A DNA stretch of 64,000 nucleotides, taken from positions 1,240,001 through 1,304,000 of the forward strand of contig CP099421.1 in assembly GCA_024114885.1 (NCBI GenBank). The letters run 5' to 3'. Of this stretch, positions 10,999-21,544 are shown piece by piece. The position numbers and the translations under genes were made by a program. The notes beneath the pieces are model-generated. The model was not told the DNA's origin and did no database searches. It saw only the letters and a list, made by a program, of their open reading frames with translations. Every line of letters begins with the position of its first letter. Position 1 is the stretch's first letter. This DNA is from Septoria linicola. Its lineage: Eukaryota; Ascomycota; Dothideomycetes; Mycosphaerellales; Mycosphaerellaceae.

Positions 10999-12361
10999 GG
11001 TTGCAAGAAGCTAGCAGCCGTTAAATGATAGAGAGAACTTGTGCTGGTCTGCACGATGAAGCAGCAGGACACGGTCTGTTTTGGGGCCAGATGCCGTCGA
11101 ACTGGCAGTGGCCTCCAGCGCCTTCTGTTGTTGTTGTGTCAGGTGAGCTGCTGAAGCAGTCGTAATGGTGCAGGTGTGTAATTAGCAGGGCCCAGCTGCG
11201 ATTGGCGGGCAAAGATGAGCAAACGACAGGCAGAAGATGTCCCTTCAGCTACAACACAAAGACATGTACTCGCCGTGGCAGTCGCGATGCAGGAGGGTGA
11301 TATCGTAAACGCACGTCAAGAGAGTAATGTCAGCGGTTTCGCTCGCATCACACCTGCTCCAGTGCTGGCTGGCCGGCTGGGCTTCTCACGGACAGGATCA
11401 GGCTTGTTGCATTTGACAGGGCCATCCAAGATGATATCATTCTGCAGCGTGTGGATGGGCACCATTTTCATGCACTGGCGCAAGCACTGGGCAGCCATCT
11501 CCGACGCTCGTCGTTTTGCCTGATGGGCGCTGACGATGCCGCGTGCACAGCAGCGACAATGTTTCTGTCGCTGATAGCCAAGGCATGGAATGCTCGTTCT
11601 GCTTCACCTCACAAAAACTCTATAGCTGAGAACAACAACGCATCCGCGTGCCACCCCGAACCTTGCGGAAGAACTAGGCGTCTGCCGTCGGGACCAGGCC
11701 TCGTGCACCTCTTGCACATGAACGAGACATCCTTGTTCATCGCCTCGAAGAGTCGACGCCAGCCCAACCGCACCAACCTCCTTCACTCTGTGAAAGCTGC
11801 AGTGTGACGTCTCGAAGCTTTGAGTCGAAAGCTGTTCGAGGCTGATAGACACCACTTGCTTTTGTCCCGGCTTTGTGCAGTATCAGTATCATTCACTTTC
11901 TAGCGTCGTTGAGTCATAGTGATTTGAGACGTTGCAGAGGCCGTTCATCGCTCGCGACGACATCAACTCCTAGACTGCTGACACTTGAGATCGCCGGCAG
12001 TGGCTACAGTATAAAGTCGCGGCTCTTTCAGTTCATGGACGGACTAATGTTGCAGCACTGCTTGGTAGGTCACATCTCAGATCGGCGAGATGATTCTCTC
12101 ACACCACCACATATGGCTCCTACTACGATCCTTACAGTGATTCAGAAAAGCCTTTGTAGTTGAACGGAGGAGGCGGTAGATATGTCTTTCCGATCTGACC
12201 TACTGCCACTTTAGACGACCGCAACAGTGAGTCACGGGTTCACAGCCTCACTCCAAGCCATAGGATCCACTACATCTAGGATATACTTCCACTCAAAGCA
12301 ATCGCATCAACAGAAACAATAACGAGCAGCTTCTCGCGTGCAACCGCAATCAACAAACGTA
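10999..12361. other. Divergent intergenic region
   Basis: 1.36 kb between the DUF8035 gene and the RNA cyclase gene, so it should hold both promoters. Open frames of about 100 codons at 11215-11523 and 11451-11807 overlap out of frame and have no recognisable domain; not called. Confidence 0.55.
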
Positions 12362-13712
12362 ATGCCGAAATCGAAACGCCAAGTACTCTTGGAGTTGGAC
12401 GGGCGGACGCTCGAGGGCGGCGGGCAGTTAATTCGCATCGCACTATGCCTTTCGGCACTCACAGCCAGTCCGATTCAGATCGACAACATCCGGGGCAACA
12501 GAAGCGGTGGTAGCGGTCTCCAACCACAGGTATGGCCAAAGTCAGCTCAAGGCATCATCATGCATATATGGCTCAGCCTAACTTCGACTACAGCACCTTG
12601 CATGTGTACAATGGCTTGGCAAAGCATGCAACGCTCAGCTTTCGGGCGTTGGCAAAGGAAGCAAGACCCTCACGTTCGTCCCAGGAGAGCTCGCAGCTGA
12701 GGTGTCACCAGTCTTCGCAAAGAAGTCACTTGGCGAGGACGGGCAGTTCTATGAGTGTCAACTTGACATTGGTACTGCCGGAAGTACTGGGCTGGCTTTG
12801 CAAGCCATCTTACCCTTCATTCTGTTCACGAGACTGCCTACCGAGTCGCGGATATACCTTCGTGTCAGCGGCGGCACAAATGTTTCTGGCTCACCTTCAT
12901 ATGAGTACATCAAATACGTCTTGTTGCCAACACTAGCTCGCATTGGCTTCCCAAATATCGAAGTAAACCTGGCGAAACGAGGATGGAGTCAAGGAGGTAC
13001 GAGCATAGGCAGCTTCACGCTCACGATCCCTCCTCGTCCCTCTTCGATTCTACCCGCCTTTGTATACCGGCCGAAAGACCTCCAAGCGAAGCCTGCGCAG
13101 CCCGACCGTCTTCGTGCAGTCTTCCTCGCACCAGCATCATGCCACGAGCATTTCCGCAAAGTCTTGTTACCAGCGATCTCTCATCATTTTGGCGACTCGA
13201 TGCTGTCAGAAGTCGGCTCAGGAGCTGGCCAGAAACTCACCTTGGAGTGCGAGAACAGTCAGCATGATAAGCGCATGTATTTCATACTGATTGCCACGGT
13301 ACCCGCAAAGGACGGCACAGGCTCATATACCTTGGGACGAGACTGGCTTTACGAGCGCAAGATTTCTAGCCATCAACGGGCGACCACCGAGATGGTTGAG
13401 CGGGTCACCAATGGTCTTGCAAATGAATGGGCTTCCGGAGCGTGGATAGATGAGCATATGCGAGATCAGCTTGTCATCTTCCAAGCTCTTGCGCGCGGGC
13501 GGTCACATGTTTTCTCGGGAGTTGATGAAGATGGTCGAGAGCAGCTTAGAGAACCAAGTCTACACGCCAGAACTGCTGAGTGGGTTGCGAAGCAGGTGCT
13601 TCGGACCACGTTCGACGCGGAGGGCACGTGTGAGGGCCTCGGATATGGCTCAGAGGAAGATGCCACAGTGGATGGACTTGAAGAGGGCCTGAGGCAAGTG
13701 GACCTGGGTTGA
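12362..13712 (+). CDS. RNA 3'-terminal phosphate cyclase (RTC)
   Basis: Converts RNA 3'-phosphate ends to 2',3'-cyclic phosphates through an adenylated-histidine intermediate. Two exons, 12362-12529 and 12594-13712, with a 64-bp intron (donor GTATGG, branch CTAAC at 12578-12582, acceptor CAG). The join turns LQPQ into LQPQHLACVQWL, the expected RTC core; total 428 residues. Motifs: LEGGGQLIRIALCLSAL near the N-terminus, IRGNRSGGSG, and the catalytic DEHMRDQ with His344, corresponding to the nucleophile in E. coli RtcA. Keeping this His argues for an active cyclase rather than the catalytically inert Rcl1 ribosome-biogenesis paralog. The ATG at 12362 follows an in-frame GTG that is not needed. 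Confidence 0.94.
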
Positions 13713-14676
13713 ACGTAACAAAGGAAAGTGCAGCACGTTGTTCTGTCTTCTGGGCTGATCGAAAGGCTCAGCATCTCTGGTCGTTGGGCGGTCCAAGCAT
13801 ATACAGGACTACAGCTCATTTCATCGCTGGCCGATGCCGAAATATCGGTTGCACGCCAAGCCCGGTGAGCTGCTGCTGATGCCCGAATCTATTCCCATAC
13901 TCCTGTCATCTTGACAGGCAATGTCTGTCATTGCCCACTTACCATTTCTGCCATCAAACAGGTCCGTGATCGACGCTTGCAACCCAGCCTCAGCTCATGC
14001 GATCTATTGAGCGGTGAGCATGGAGAAATGGAGCAAAGATGTGATCAGCGTTTGTGTGTGGCACAAGATCTGTGGTAGTGCTTCGCATTTCCAGGCGGCT
14101 TCAGATCAAATCGGTATAGATTGCTAATTGAAACAATAATGAAGAGCGCGTATTGATGTGGAGGGTTGAAGACATCCATCGGCCACGGATTCGGGACCAG
14201 ATTGAATGAACAGGCTAAAGAAAGCACCAATCGCCGGCCCAGGCGATCCGCGTATTGTGCGTGGCTTGCCGCACCCTGACCCTGTAGCTTTTGGGGAATG
14301 GCGGCTTTCGTTGGAAAGCTACGTCAAAGCTCCAGGTGTTCGAAAAAGATATGTTGAGTAGATCAGCGCCAAAAACGCTGTTGAGGCCATAGACCCAAAC
14401 TCATTGGCAATCCCACTGACAGAATCTCCACCGCAGCGTGATACGAGTGCAAAGTGATCTCCCATACCACACCCCAGGAAAACAGTGGATCTCTTTCATC
14501 ATAAACGTACGCCGAGTCCCTTGAAGCTCATCGACGTAACTGAGCTTCATTTTCTGCGCTCTCACCAGTTTCAACCACAAACAATCACTCCTTTCCATAA
14601 TCCACACCTCTAACAGGTCTCCACTCAGTCTCGCCATCAGCTTAGTTTTTTCTAAGAGACTCGATTAGTTGCGAAC
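13713..14676. other. Intergenic region
   Basis: Nothing supportable except the presumed promoter of the SDR gene. The final 40 bases before its ATG are T-rich. Confidence 0.55.
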
Positions 14677-15899
14677 ATGTTCAAGCACACTCTGCTTCGA
14701 CAAGTCTCAAGAGCTTCCACTACTGCAGCTCGACCGCCGACTGCAGCAGCTCTCACCCGCCAGGCGACTCGAGGCATCCGCATCACGCCCAATGTGAAGC
14801 GCGAGGACGATGTCGCTAAGGACAAGCACGATGAGTACTCGACTGCCGGTAAGCCCGGTGCCTTCGAGCACGAGGGTCAATTCTCGCGAACGGACAACAC
14901 CATTCGTGTAGAGTACCCCGAGGAGGAGAATCTTCCCAGCTCTCAGCCAGTTCAAGGCCGCGGTGGATTCCATTTCAAGCGTACGCTCGAGACGTTCAGC
15001 TTGGAGGGCCGCACGGGTGTCGTCACTGGCGGTGCGCGTGGACTAGGTCTCGTCATGAGCCAGGCATTAGTGATTAGCGGAGCTAACATTGCCATTGTCG
15101 ACTTGAACAGTACGTCTGAGCTAATTGATCAAGTCTCGAGTTGATGCTGACGATCGTGGCAGAGGAGGAAGGTGAGAAGCAAGCTCAATTGCTCATGGAC
15201 ACTTTCAAGAAGGAAAACCCAGGTGCCACGAAGATTCCCAGCGTGACCGCCCACTACTGCGATGTCTCATCGCCAGATTCCGTCAATGCCGCCATGGCCG
15301 AGATTCTCGAGGCCCACGGCCAGGTCGATCACCTCGTCACATCCGCCGGTTTCACCGAGAACTACGACGCAATCGAATACCCCCACGACCGCATGCAGAA
15401 GCTTTGGGGAGTCAACGTGGACGGCACATACTTGTGGTCGTGTGCAGTCGCAAAGCACTTGATGGCTCGTCAAGCAAAGGGCAGCGTTGTCATGATTGGC
15501 AGCATGAGTGGTGCAATCGTCAACGTGCCACAGCCACAAGCTCCATACAACGCTGCTAAGGCTGCCGTGCGACACTTGGCCAGCTCGCTCGCAGTCGAGT
15601 GGGCTCACGCAGGTATCCGCGTCAACTGCATTAGCCCCGGCTACATGCTCACGGCACTGTAAGTACTCGCATAATTGCGTGAGCCGCGTGTAGGCATTGC
15701 GACTGACTTGTATTCCAGCACCAAGAAGATCCTCGATGACAACCCAGAGCTGGCACAGAAGTGGACTAGCCTGATCCCTCAGGGTAAGATGGGTCGCCCA
15801 GAGGACTTGATGGGTGCCGTGACATTCCTGCTGTCAGACGCAGCCGGATACGTGACAGGCGCCGATCTCCGTGTTGATGGCGGTTACACCGTGACCTAA
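14677..15899 (+). CDS. SDR dehydrogenase, polyol/arabinitol type, with leader
   Basis: Short-chain NAD(P)-dependent dehydrogenase of 369 residues. Three exons: 14677-15109, 15163-15658, 15719-15899; the introns of 53 and 60 bp have GTACGT and GTAAGT donors and CAG acceptors. Cofactor motif TGGARGLG (T117), DVSSPDS acidic turn, serine in IGSMSG, active-site YNAAK (Y273, K277) and the C-terminal GADLRVDGGYTVT all fit the family; the best recalled relatives are fungal D-arabinitol 2-dehydrogenases and sorbose reductase-like proteins. The first about 35 residues are rich in R, S, T and A and lack acids (MFKHTLLRQVSRASTTAARP), which resembles a mitochondrial presequence and gives about 80 residues more than a minimal SDR. 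The substrate is not certain. Confidence 0.92.
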
Positions 15900-16200
15900 G
15901 CGACAGCAAGATGGGAAATGACACAAAGCTTCGGTTGGGCCTTTTGAAAAGAGCTTGGGATAGATGGTGGGATGTGTGGAATAGAGTAGAGGTCTGCAGC
16001 GCGCAGGGCGGGTAGGAAGGGACAGGCGTTTGGCAGGAGCATGTTTTGATGTGTTCGCTTGAGTAGCATTCGAATGACAACTGTACTATGTGCGGGATCA
16101 CAAACTCGGCCATCTCAGAACGCCTCTCGTCATCTCATGGACGAGCTCCCAGCTGAACGCGAGAGAAGCGTACGTTCAAAACAGCTGACTAGTACATCTA
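15900..16200. other. Convergent 3' intergenic region
   Basis: Short spacer between two convergent stop codons; nothing else seen. Confidence 0.55.
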
Positions 16201-17025
16201 TCAGTAATACATCATCCTCGCCCTTGGATCTGGATTCCACTCTTCTCGCTCCATACTATCCCTCAGCTCTTCCATCAACGGCAACATAGCCTGCATATAA
16301 GCCTCTTCTTCCAAAATCTCCTTCGGCCCACAAGCCTCAAGACAAAACGAATGCGCCAAATCATCATACTTCCAAGTCCACCACGTCAGCTCAGGATTAC
16401 AAGGCTTCTTATCATACCGCTCCTGATGATCCGTCTTCATAATCAGCCCGATCAATCGATTATACCACGTCCGAAAACTTCCTTTGACCATTGCAGCATT
16501 CTTCACAAACACCAGCTGCTTGACACCTTTCAGCACACGCAAGAGCTTCACAATATCGGACGTAAAGTCAAACATGTAGTGCCATGCACTCGACCGATGC
16601 AGGACAATCGTGAGAGTGTCCAGATCGAGATTCTGCAGGCCAAAAGGACGATTGTTCCAGTCGAGAAGCTTGCGAAAGTGTCGCTTGTCTGCGACGAAGG
16701 CTACGGAGCGTATTGCTTCGATTTGCTTTGGGTGGAGTGTGGAAATCTGCTGAGGCACGTTGCAGAATAGGTTGGAGACTAGGAAGTGCGCTTTGTTGAA
16801 GGCGATCAGGCTGCCGTCTTGGTACCATTGCCGGCAGACGAGTAGAGGATTTAGTCCTTCGCTGGCGAGATATTGTTCGTCAAGGTATGTTTCTCCAACT
16901 ACGGAGCTTTGGAGACCATGGCTGCGGAAGCTGTTGGTGAAGACATATTCGAGGATGTTGCTTCGAATTTCAGCGGGGAGTCTGAGGATATGTGGCCTCT
17001 CTTGTTGTATGCCTGTGACATCCAT
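16201..17025 (-). CDS. F-box/2EXR-like protein of unknown role
   Basis: 274 residues in one exon. The N-terminus reads HILRLPAEIRSNILEYVF, the F-box/2EXR-like opening found in large families of fungal proteins, followed by LLVCRQWYQDG and a leucine-rich helical remainder with a Glu-rich C-terminus. The specific function is not known. Two proteins with similar openings lie at 19057-19961 and 23685-24518. On the + strand the left half (16201-16560) has 121 C and 48 G, the right part (16681-16980) 55 C and 100 G, so composition flips inside the gene. Confidence 0.75.
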   Translation of the reverse strand: MDVTGIQQERPHILRLPAEIRSNILEYVFTNSFRSHGLQSSVVGETYLDEQYLASEGLNPLLVCRQWYQDGSLIAFNKAHFLVSNLFCNVPQQISTLHPKQIEAIRSVAFVADKRHFRKLLDWNNRPFGLQNLDLDTLTIVLHRSSAWHYMFDFTSDIVKLLRVLKGVKQLVFVKNAAMVKGSFRTWYNRLIGLIMKTDHQERYDKKPCNPELTWWTWKYDDLAHSFCLEACGPKEILEEEAYMQAMLPLMEELRDSMEREEWNPDPRARMMYY

Positions 17026-17346
17026 GATATGCGGCCTCGCCTTGAACTGACACGATAGTCTATGGAAGCAGAGGTCACGAGAGGAGGCGCATCGACCCCT
17101 CGCAAGAGCTAGCTTGCATCTTATCAGATGATCTTGCAGTGTCCCGCATGTGCTCCGGTCTTCGGAGCTGGCCTGAGTTGTAGTAGGCCGATCAGAGTTG
17201 TGAGCTAGTTGCGATCAGGTGAAAATGAATACTTGTCAGCGTTTCACATCCAAACCTGGCTCTTGGAGTTTCGCAAGGTGGGTTTGGGATGCGAAGGCAA
17301 GGCGAGGTCTGCAGTCATGCTCATAAGTACTGTCGAGATATTATAG
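17026..17346. other. Intergenic region
   Basis: Upstream of the F-box-like gene and downstream of the SDR pseudogene. Nothing supportable. Confidence 0.5.
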
Positions 17347-18421
17347 TTACAACTGCCACGACTTCAATTCCTCTTCGGTCCACTCCCACAACTTCTGCTC
17401 GAGATCCGCATCGTTACCTCTAGCCGTGGTCGTCCCCTTCTTGCCTACTGGCATGTAGAACGTCCCCTTTTCTACCTGTCTTTCACCACTTCCCAGCGGT
17501 GCTGTGGCCGCCCATTGTTGATTTCAACTGCACATCTCCGCTGGAATCATCATCATATAACTGGTGGTATACACAAACGCCTTCTGCGCCCAGGTTAATC
17601 CTCCCACGAGGCCAGTGGCGCTGACACCGGGGTGTATCGAAACACTTGTGATTTGCGGATAGCGCTTAGCGTGCGCGCGAGCGTACAAGAGGTTGGCAAG
17701 CTTCGATTGTGCATATCTGACCCAAGGACCCAGCGCTCCTTGCAGTCCGTAGATTGGCACGATGTCCGAATGATCGGTCTTGAGCTTAGAAAATTCGATG
17801 CCCTTAGGATTATGGCCTTTGTGTCCGAGACTGGTATCCCACACCATTCTGACGTCTTTGCTTTCGGGTCTTTTTGCAGTCTTGAGTAGCAATGGTGTTA
17901 AGAGTTTGACAAGGAGTGCATGGCCCACTGCAATTGCCATAAGTCAGCTACAGCTTCTCGACCAGGTCATCAAGAATGCAGCTTACTGTGGTCCGTGCCA
18001 AATTGTAGCTCATAGCCGTCTTTCGTGAGACCAGGAGGATGCGCCATTATTCCAGCATTTGCCATGATGATGTCGAGTCGCTCGGTTCTTGCAATTATGT
18101 CCTTGGCGGCTTTGCGGACAGAGCGCATTTGACAAAAGTCGCCGACGTGGTGGCGTTGATCGCATTGGTTAGTCTTATCGTCTCGTCCGCAGAAGTCTGA
18201 GAACGCCCAGTGAACAAGATGCAGCCCGCATTGTGTTTCGCGAAAGAGATGACAGTCTCGCGACCCAGTCCTCCTGTGCCTCCAGTGATCAAAATGACCT
18301 TGTCAGCCAGGCTTGGGATCTCCGTCTCAGGGTCAAACACTGGCTTGCGAAAGATGTCCAAGGCCATACTTCGGGTTTTGAATACGATGTAGCTTGTTGA
18401 GTGATGATGAAGTTCTAGCAA
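17347..18421 (-). pseudogene. Decayed SDR (retinol dehydrogenase/TIC32-like)
   Basis: Minus-strand remnant of an SDR gene. It starts MALDIFRKPVFDPET (ATG at 18367; an upstream ATG at 18421 is in frame) and keeps ITGGTGGLGRE, the DIIMANAGIM segment, a spliceable 59-bp intron (17928-17986) that joins FGTDH to MGHALLV, and YAQSK. Two lesions break it. Near 18122-18127 the frame shifts between TFVKC and SVRKAAKDII, where relatives have about six further residues; the simplest reading is a loss of about 16 bases. At 17524-17526 there is an in-frame TGA, after which the frame continues for 59 codons with a good family C-terminus (QWAATAPLGSG ... EEELKSW) to the TAA at 17347. No GT-AG intron removes either lesion. 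Assembly error is possible for one lesion, less so for both. Confidence 0.85.
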
Positions 18422-19056
18422 AGAAAGTTGCTTCTTGGTTGTGGACGAAAGTGTTATGGAATGTATGACCTACTTTGACACTTCAGTACTTTGGCTTATA
18501 TTTGCTGCCCATGGCCACCAGCCCCTTCAGAGCAGGATTCCGTTGCATCGTCGCAAGCCGCAGCAGAACCAGTTTTGTCCATCAGGCAGACGTCTTGTTG
18601 TCTCCAGGTCTGGAAACACCAGGCCGGTCGTTTTCATGCCGAGCCGGCACCGAGATCCAATGAGATGCCTTGTCACAAAACGAGTTGCCCCGAACCATGG
18701 ACTTTGTCCAGCTCTTTCGTCCGGCGGACGTACATCGAGCTGTCAGGCACATCACCGCCCGTAATATCATCTTCGTCGCCTCTTCAGACTGTTCCGCAGA
18801 GTCGAGCAGCATTCGGCGGCACACGAAGGTCGAGATCTCGAAGGCACACGGTACAGAAATGATGCAGGCGTGATGCGGCAACTTGTGGAGAGTCCAGACC
18901 GTTGTTCTGGAGTCAGGACCCGCATATATCTGTTACACAACATGGGAAAATGTGATGCATCGCATTGCGGCTCCATATTGAGGGGCCCGCGTGCTCTTCG
19001 TAGTCTCTTCTAGGCTCATGACAGGTTTCCACCTCCTTTCTTCTAAAAGTGCTACA
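18422..19056. other. Intergenic region
   Basis: Several overlapping open frames of about 60-120 codons on both strands, none with recognisable features. Divergent promoters are expected here. Confidence 0.5.
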
Positions 19057-19961
19057 ATGGTTGGAGATCCGCGAGATCTGCTCGCGCTCAGCTCACTCAC
19101 TATGGCAGGCGGCAGCAAGGGCATTCTGGATCTCCCTCCTGAGCTAAGACTGCTCATATACGAACAACTCCTCCAAGACCCGATTGTGTCAGTCCAATGC
19201 TTAGCAGACACTACGAACACAGTCAAGAGCCCCTGGTCCTTGCTTCGAGTATGCCGGTTGATCAGGCACGAGGCTTTGCCATTGCTACCTGCGATCTCGA
19301 AGATCATTTTCGAATTCTCCAATGTTGCTGAAGACGCGGTATTCAGATGGTGCCAATGCATGGGGACAGAGAGGATCAAAGAAATGCGCAAGATTAGCCT
19401 TACTGGCTCCGGTATCTGCTTGACTGGCTGGGATGAGAGGTCAGCTGCTGGAGTACGCGAGGAGCAGAACATCGAGCTAACGGTGTTTGCAGCACGGAAT
19501 CGAGAGCTGATGCTCCTGCTTGCGAACGAACGATCAAACTCGACCTGGATCGCGGCTTCAGGCGACCGTATACAAAACAGCGACTCCACCAGGAGCACCT
19601 CGATGGGACATTTGTTCCTCCCTATCCTCCTCAGGGCTTCCGCAGCTTAGACGCTTTCCAGAGCGATGACTTCTGTCAGCGGGGCTGTCTTGGCTGTCGA
19701 TACTGTACGCAGGTCGTGGCTGTAGGACAGGTCTCGAAGATGCAGTGGAGCCCAGATGGTCAGCCGATGCCATCTGCAGCTTTGCTGATGGATCTTGTCG
19801 ATACAACGACCAAGGATATCTCCATGTATCTATGTCCTCAAGGCTGCGGGATCACACATTGCAACCAGCACAAGGGCGAGCTAAGCACTGGAGGTTCCAC
19901 GGACGCCTTTCTGCAGTTGCTGAGGCTGCGCGACTACAACGAACGATATCTGGTTGAGTGA
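19057..19961 (+). CDS. F-box/2EXR-like protein, exon structure unresolved
   Basis: N-terminal part in one frame (ATG 19057; an earlier in-frame ATG is at 18991) reads ILDLPPELRLLIYEQLLQD, LLRVCRLIRHEALPLL. The C-terminal part lies in another frame that is open from 19437 to the TGA at 19959-19961 and looks coding: KLDLDRGFRRPYTKQRL, a Cys-rich DFCQRGCLGCRYCTQV, MQWSPDGQPMPSAALLMD, and CPQGCGITHCNQH. One intron that would join them is 19412-19467 (56 bp, donor GTATCT, acceptor GCAG), giving 282 residues, but the splice signals are weak, so a frameshifted pseudogene is an equal alternative. Without a splice the first frame stops at 19650. Function unknown. Confidence 0.5.
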
Positions 19962-20104
19962 ACCAGCAGCTGGAGCGGGGACACATGCCCAAGACGGTGC
20001 CGAATTGCTTGCGATTCATCTGCATAAGCTAGCTCTTGCTGTTCGGTCTGATCTCATCAGCCACTGCATTCATCCAAACTTCTCCACGTGGCTGGCCTGC
20101 TGAC

Positions 20105-20944
20105 TTACGCAGCCCAGCTCCTGCCGCCCTTCAAGAACTCATCGAACCATGCAACAGCCTGCAGGAAAGCAGCCTCCTTGGCATACTTCACAGCAGGCTT
20201 GGTCATGTCGGCTCGCACTGCGAAACCGTGCTCGACATCGCTGTAGAGCGAAATCTGGTATGGAATGCTCATGTCCTTAAGCAAGTCCTCCGTCTCTCTC
20301 CTCTTCTCGGCTGGGAAGATCTGGTCGGTCTCGGCAGCGGCGATGCTGAAAGGACCAGCCAGAGCTTGAATCTCTTCTGGGTCGACGAACGAAGGATGTG
20401 CGACGTATCCGACATCGACACCCTTGCCCTTCGCCTGGTAGCGGGCAACGTACTTGCCACCAAAGCAGTATCCGACCGCACCGATCTTCTTCACGCCGTA
20501 TTCTGACTTCATTGCCTTGATGACTTTCTCCACGATTGGATCGACCTGCTTTGTCGTGTGGCCGCCGCTTGGACCAGATGTGGTCAACCACTTCATGATG
20601 TCGAAGCCGTCTGGTCTGTTGAGTGGGATCGGGTCGCCCTCGAACAGATCTGGCATGACAACGAAGTAGCCATTGGCAGCGAATTGGTCGGCGATCAGCT
20701 GTGCATTGACAAAGTCGTGGCCGATGACATCGGTGAGGATGAGGATGGCGGTTTCGGTTTGCTTCGATTCTGGGTAGGCGAAGTATGTGTCGACTGCAGG
20801 TACAGCTTGTCAGCACGGCCAAACATTCGGGTGCAGGGAAGGTTACGAATGCTTACTGTTCTCAATGCTCTTCTTCGAGCCGGTCGGAGAGCCTTCATGC
20901 TTAACACCAACGGTGCAGCACTTTCCTGGTGGGTTGGATGCCAT
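20105..20944 (-). CDS. Dienelactone hydrolase family protein
   Basis: Alpha/beta hydrolase of 258 residues. Two exons, 20944-20857 and 20793-20105, with a 63-bp intron (20794-20856; GTAAGC donor, CTGCAG acceptor); the split codon restores ENIDTYFAYP. The start is MASNPPGKCCTVGVKHEG, typical of fungal members. Catalytic triad seen: Cys139 in GYCFGG, Asp186 in AETDQIF and His218 in EHGF. Family members open dienelactone rings in aromatic catabolism, but many fungal paralogs have unknown substrates. Divergent or tandem partners do not suggest a pathway. Confidence 0.92.
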
Positions 20945-21544
20945 AATGAATAGAGTAGGTCTGAGTAGATGCTGTACTGAGTAGTCGTCAAAGGGCGAGA
21001 TTCAAGTCGAAAACAGTAGAAGCAATCAAAGTACACGCGGTCGCTGCTATCTTATAAGCCAACAGCGAGCGGATCTACACAAATTTCTAGTGACCACGAC
21101 GCTGATCAAGATGGCGAGCTGCTTTCATCATTACCGATGGCATGCCCCACTACTGCTCAAAGCTCGTCAACCAATCAGAGCCCAGATCCGAGCACGCATG
21201 GTCGGCAGACAAAGTGAGTGCTGGCCAAGCTTTTCTGTACACTCGTGTCAGGAGATACTGTCCTCACTGTCGGAGCCATGCTGGACAACCTTAGAAATAG
21301 ATAACAGTGAATGCTCTCTGCTGCCAAGGCACGTCACGAAGGCCCCTCATTCCGATCTGCGCCGATGACGGAGCTAGCGGCGATAACAGAGTGCGAAAAG
21401 TGTCCGAGACATTAGCGTACAATTGTCTGAAGTTTGAGGAAGAAAGCGATGCCGCAAAGCATAGCATTCAGCGATTACATTAACATTAGTCTACTAGTGC
21501 TGCATCTATCATTCATCGAGACTGGCTTCGCAGCTGTAGAGCCC
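20945..21544. other. Intergenic region
   Basis: Promoter of the dienelactone hydrolase gene and 3' flank of the next gene. Nothing else supportable. Confidence 0.5.
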
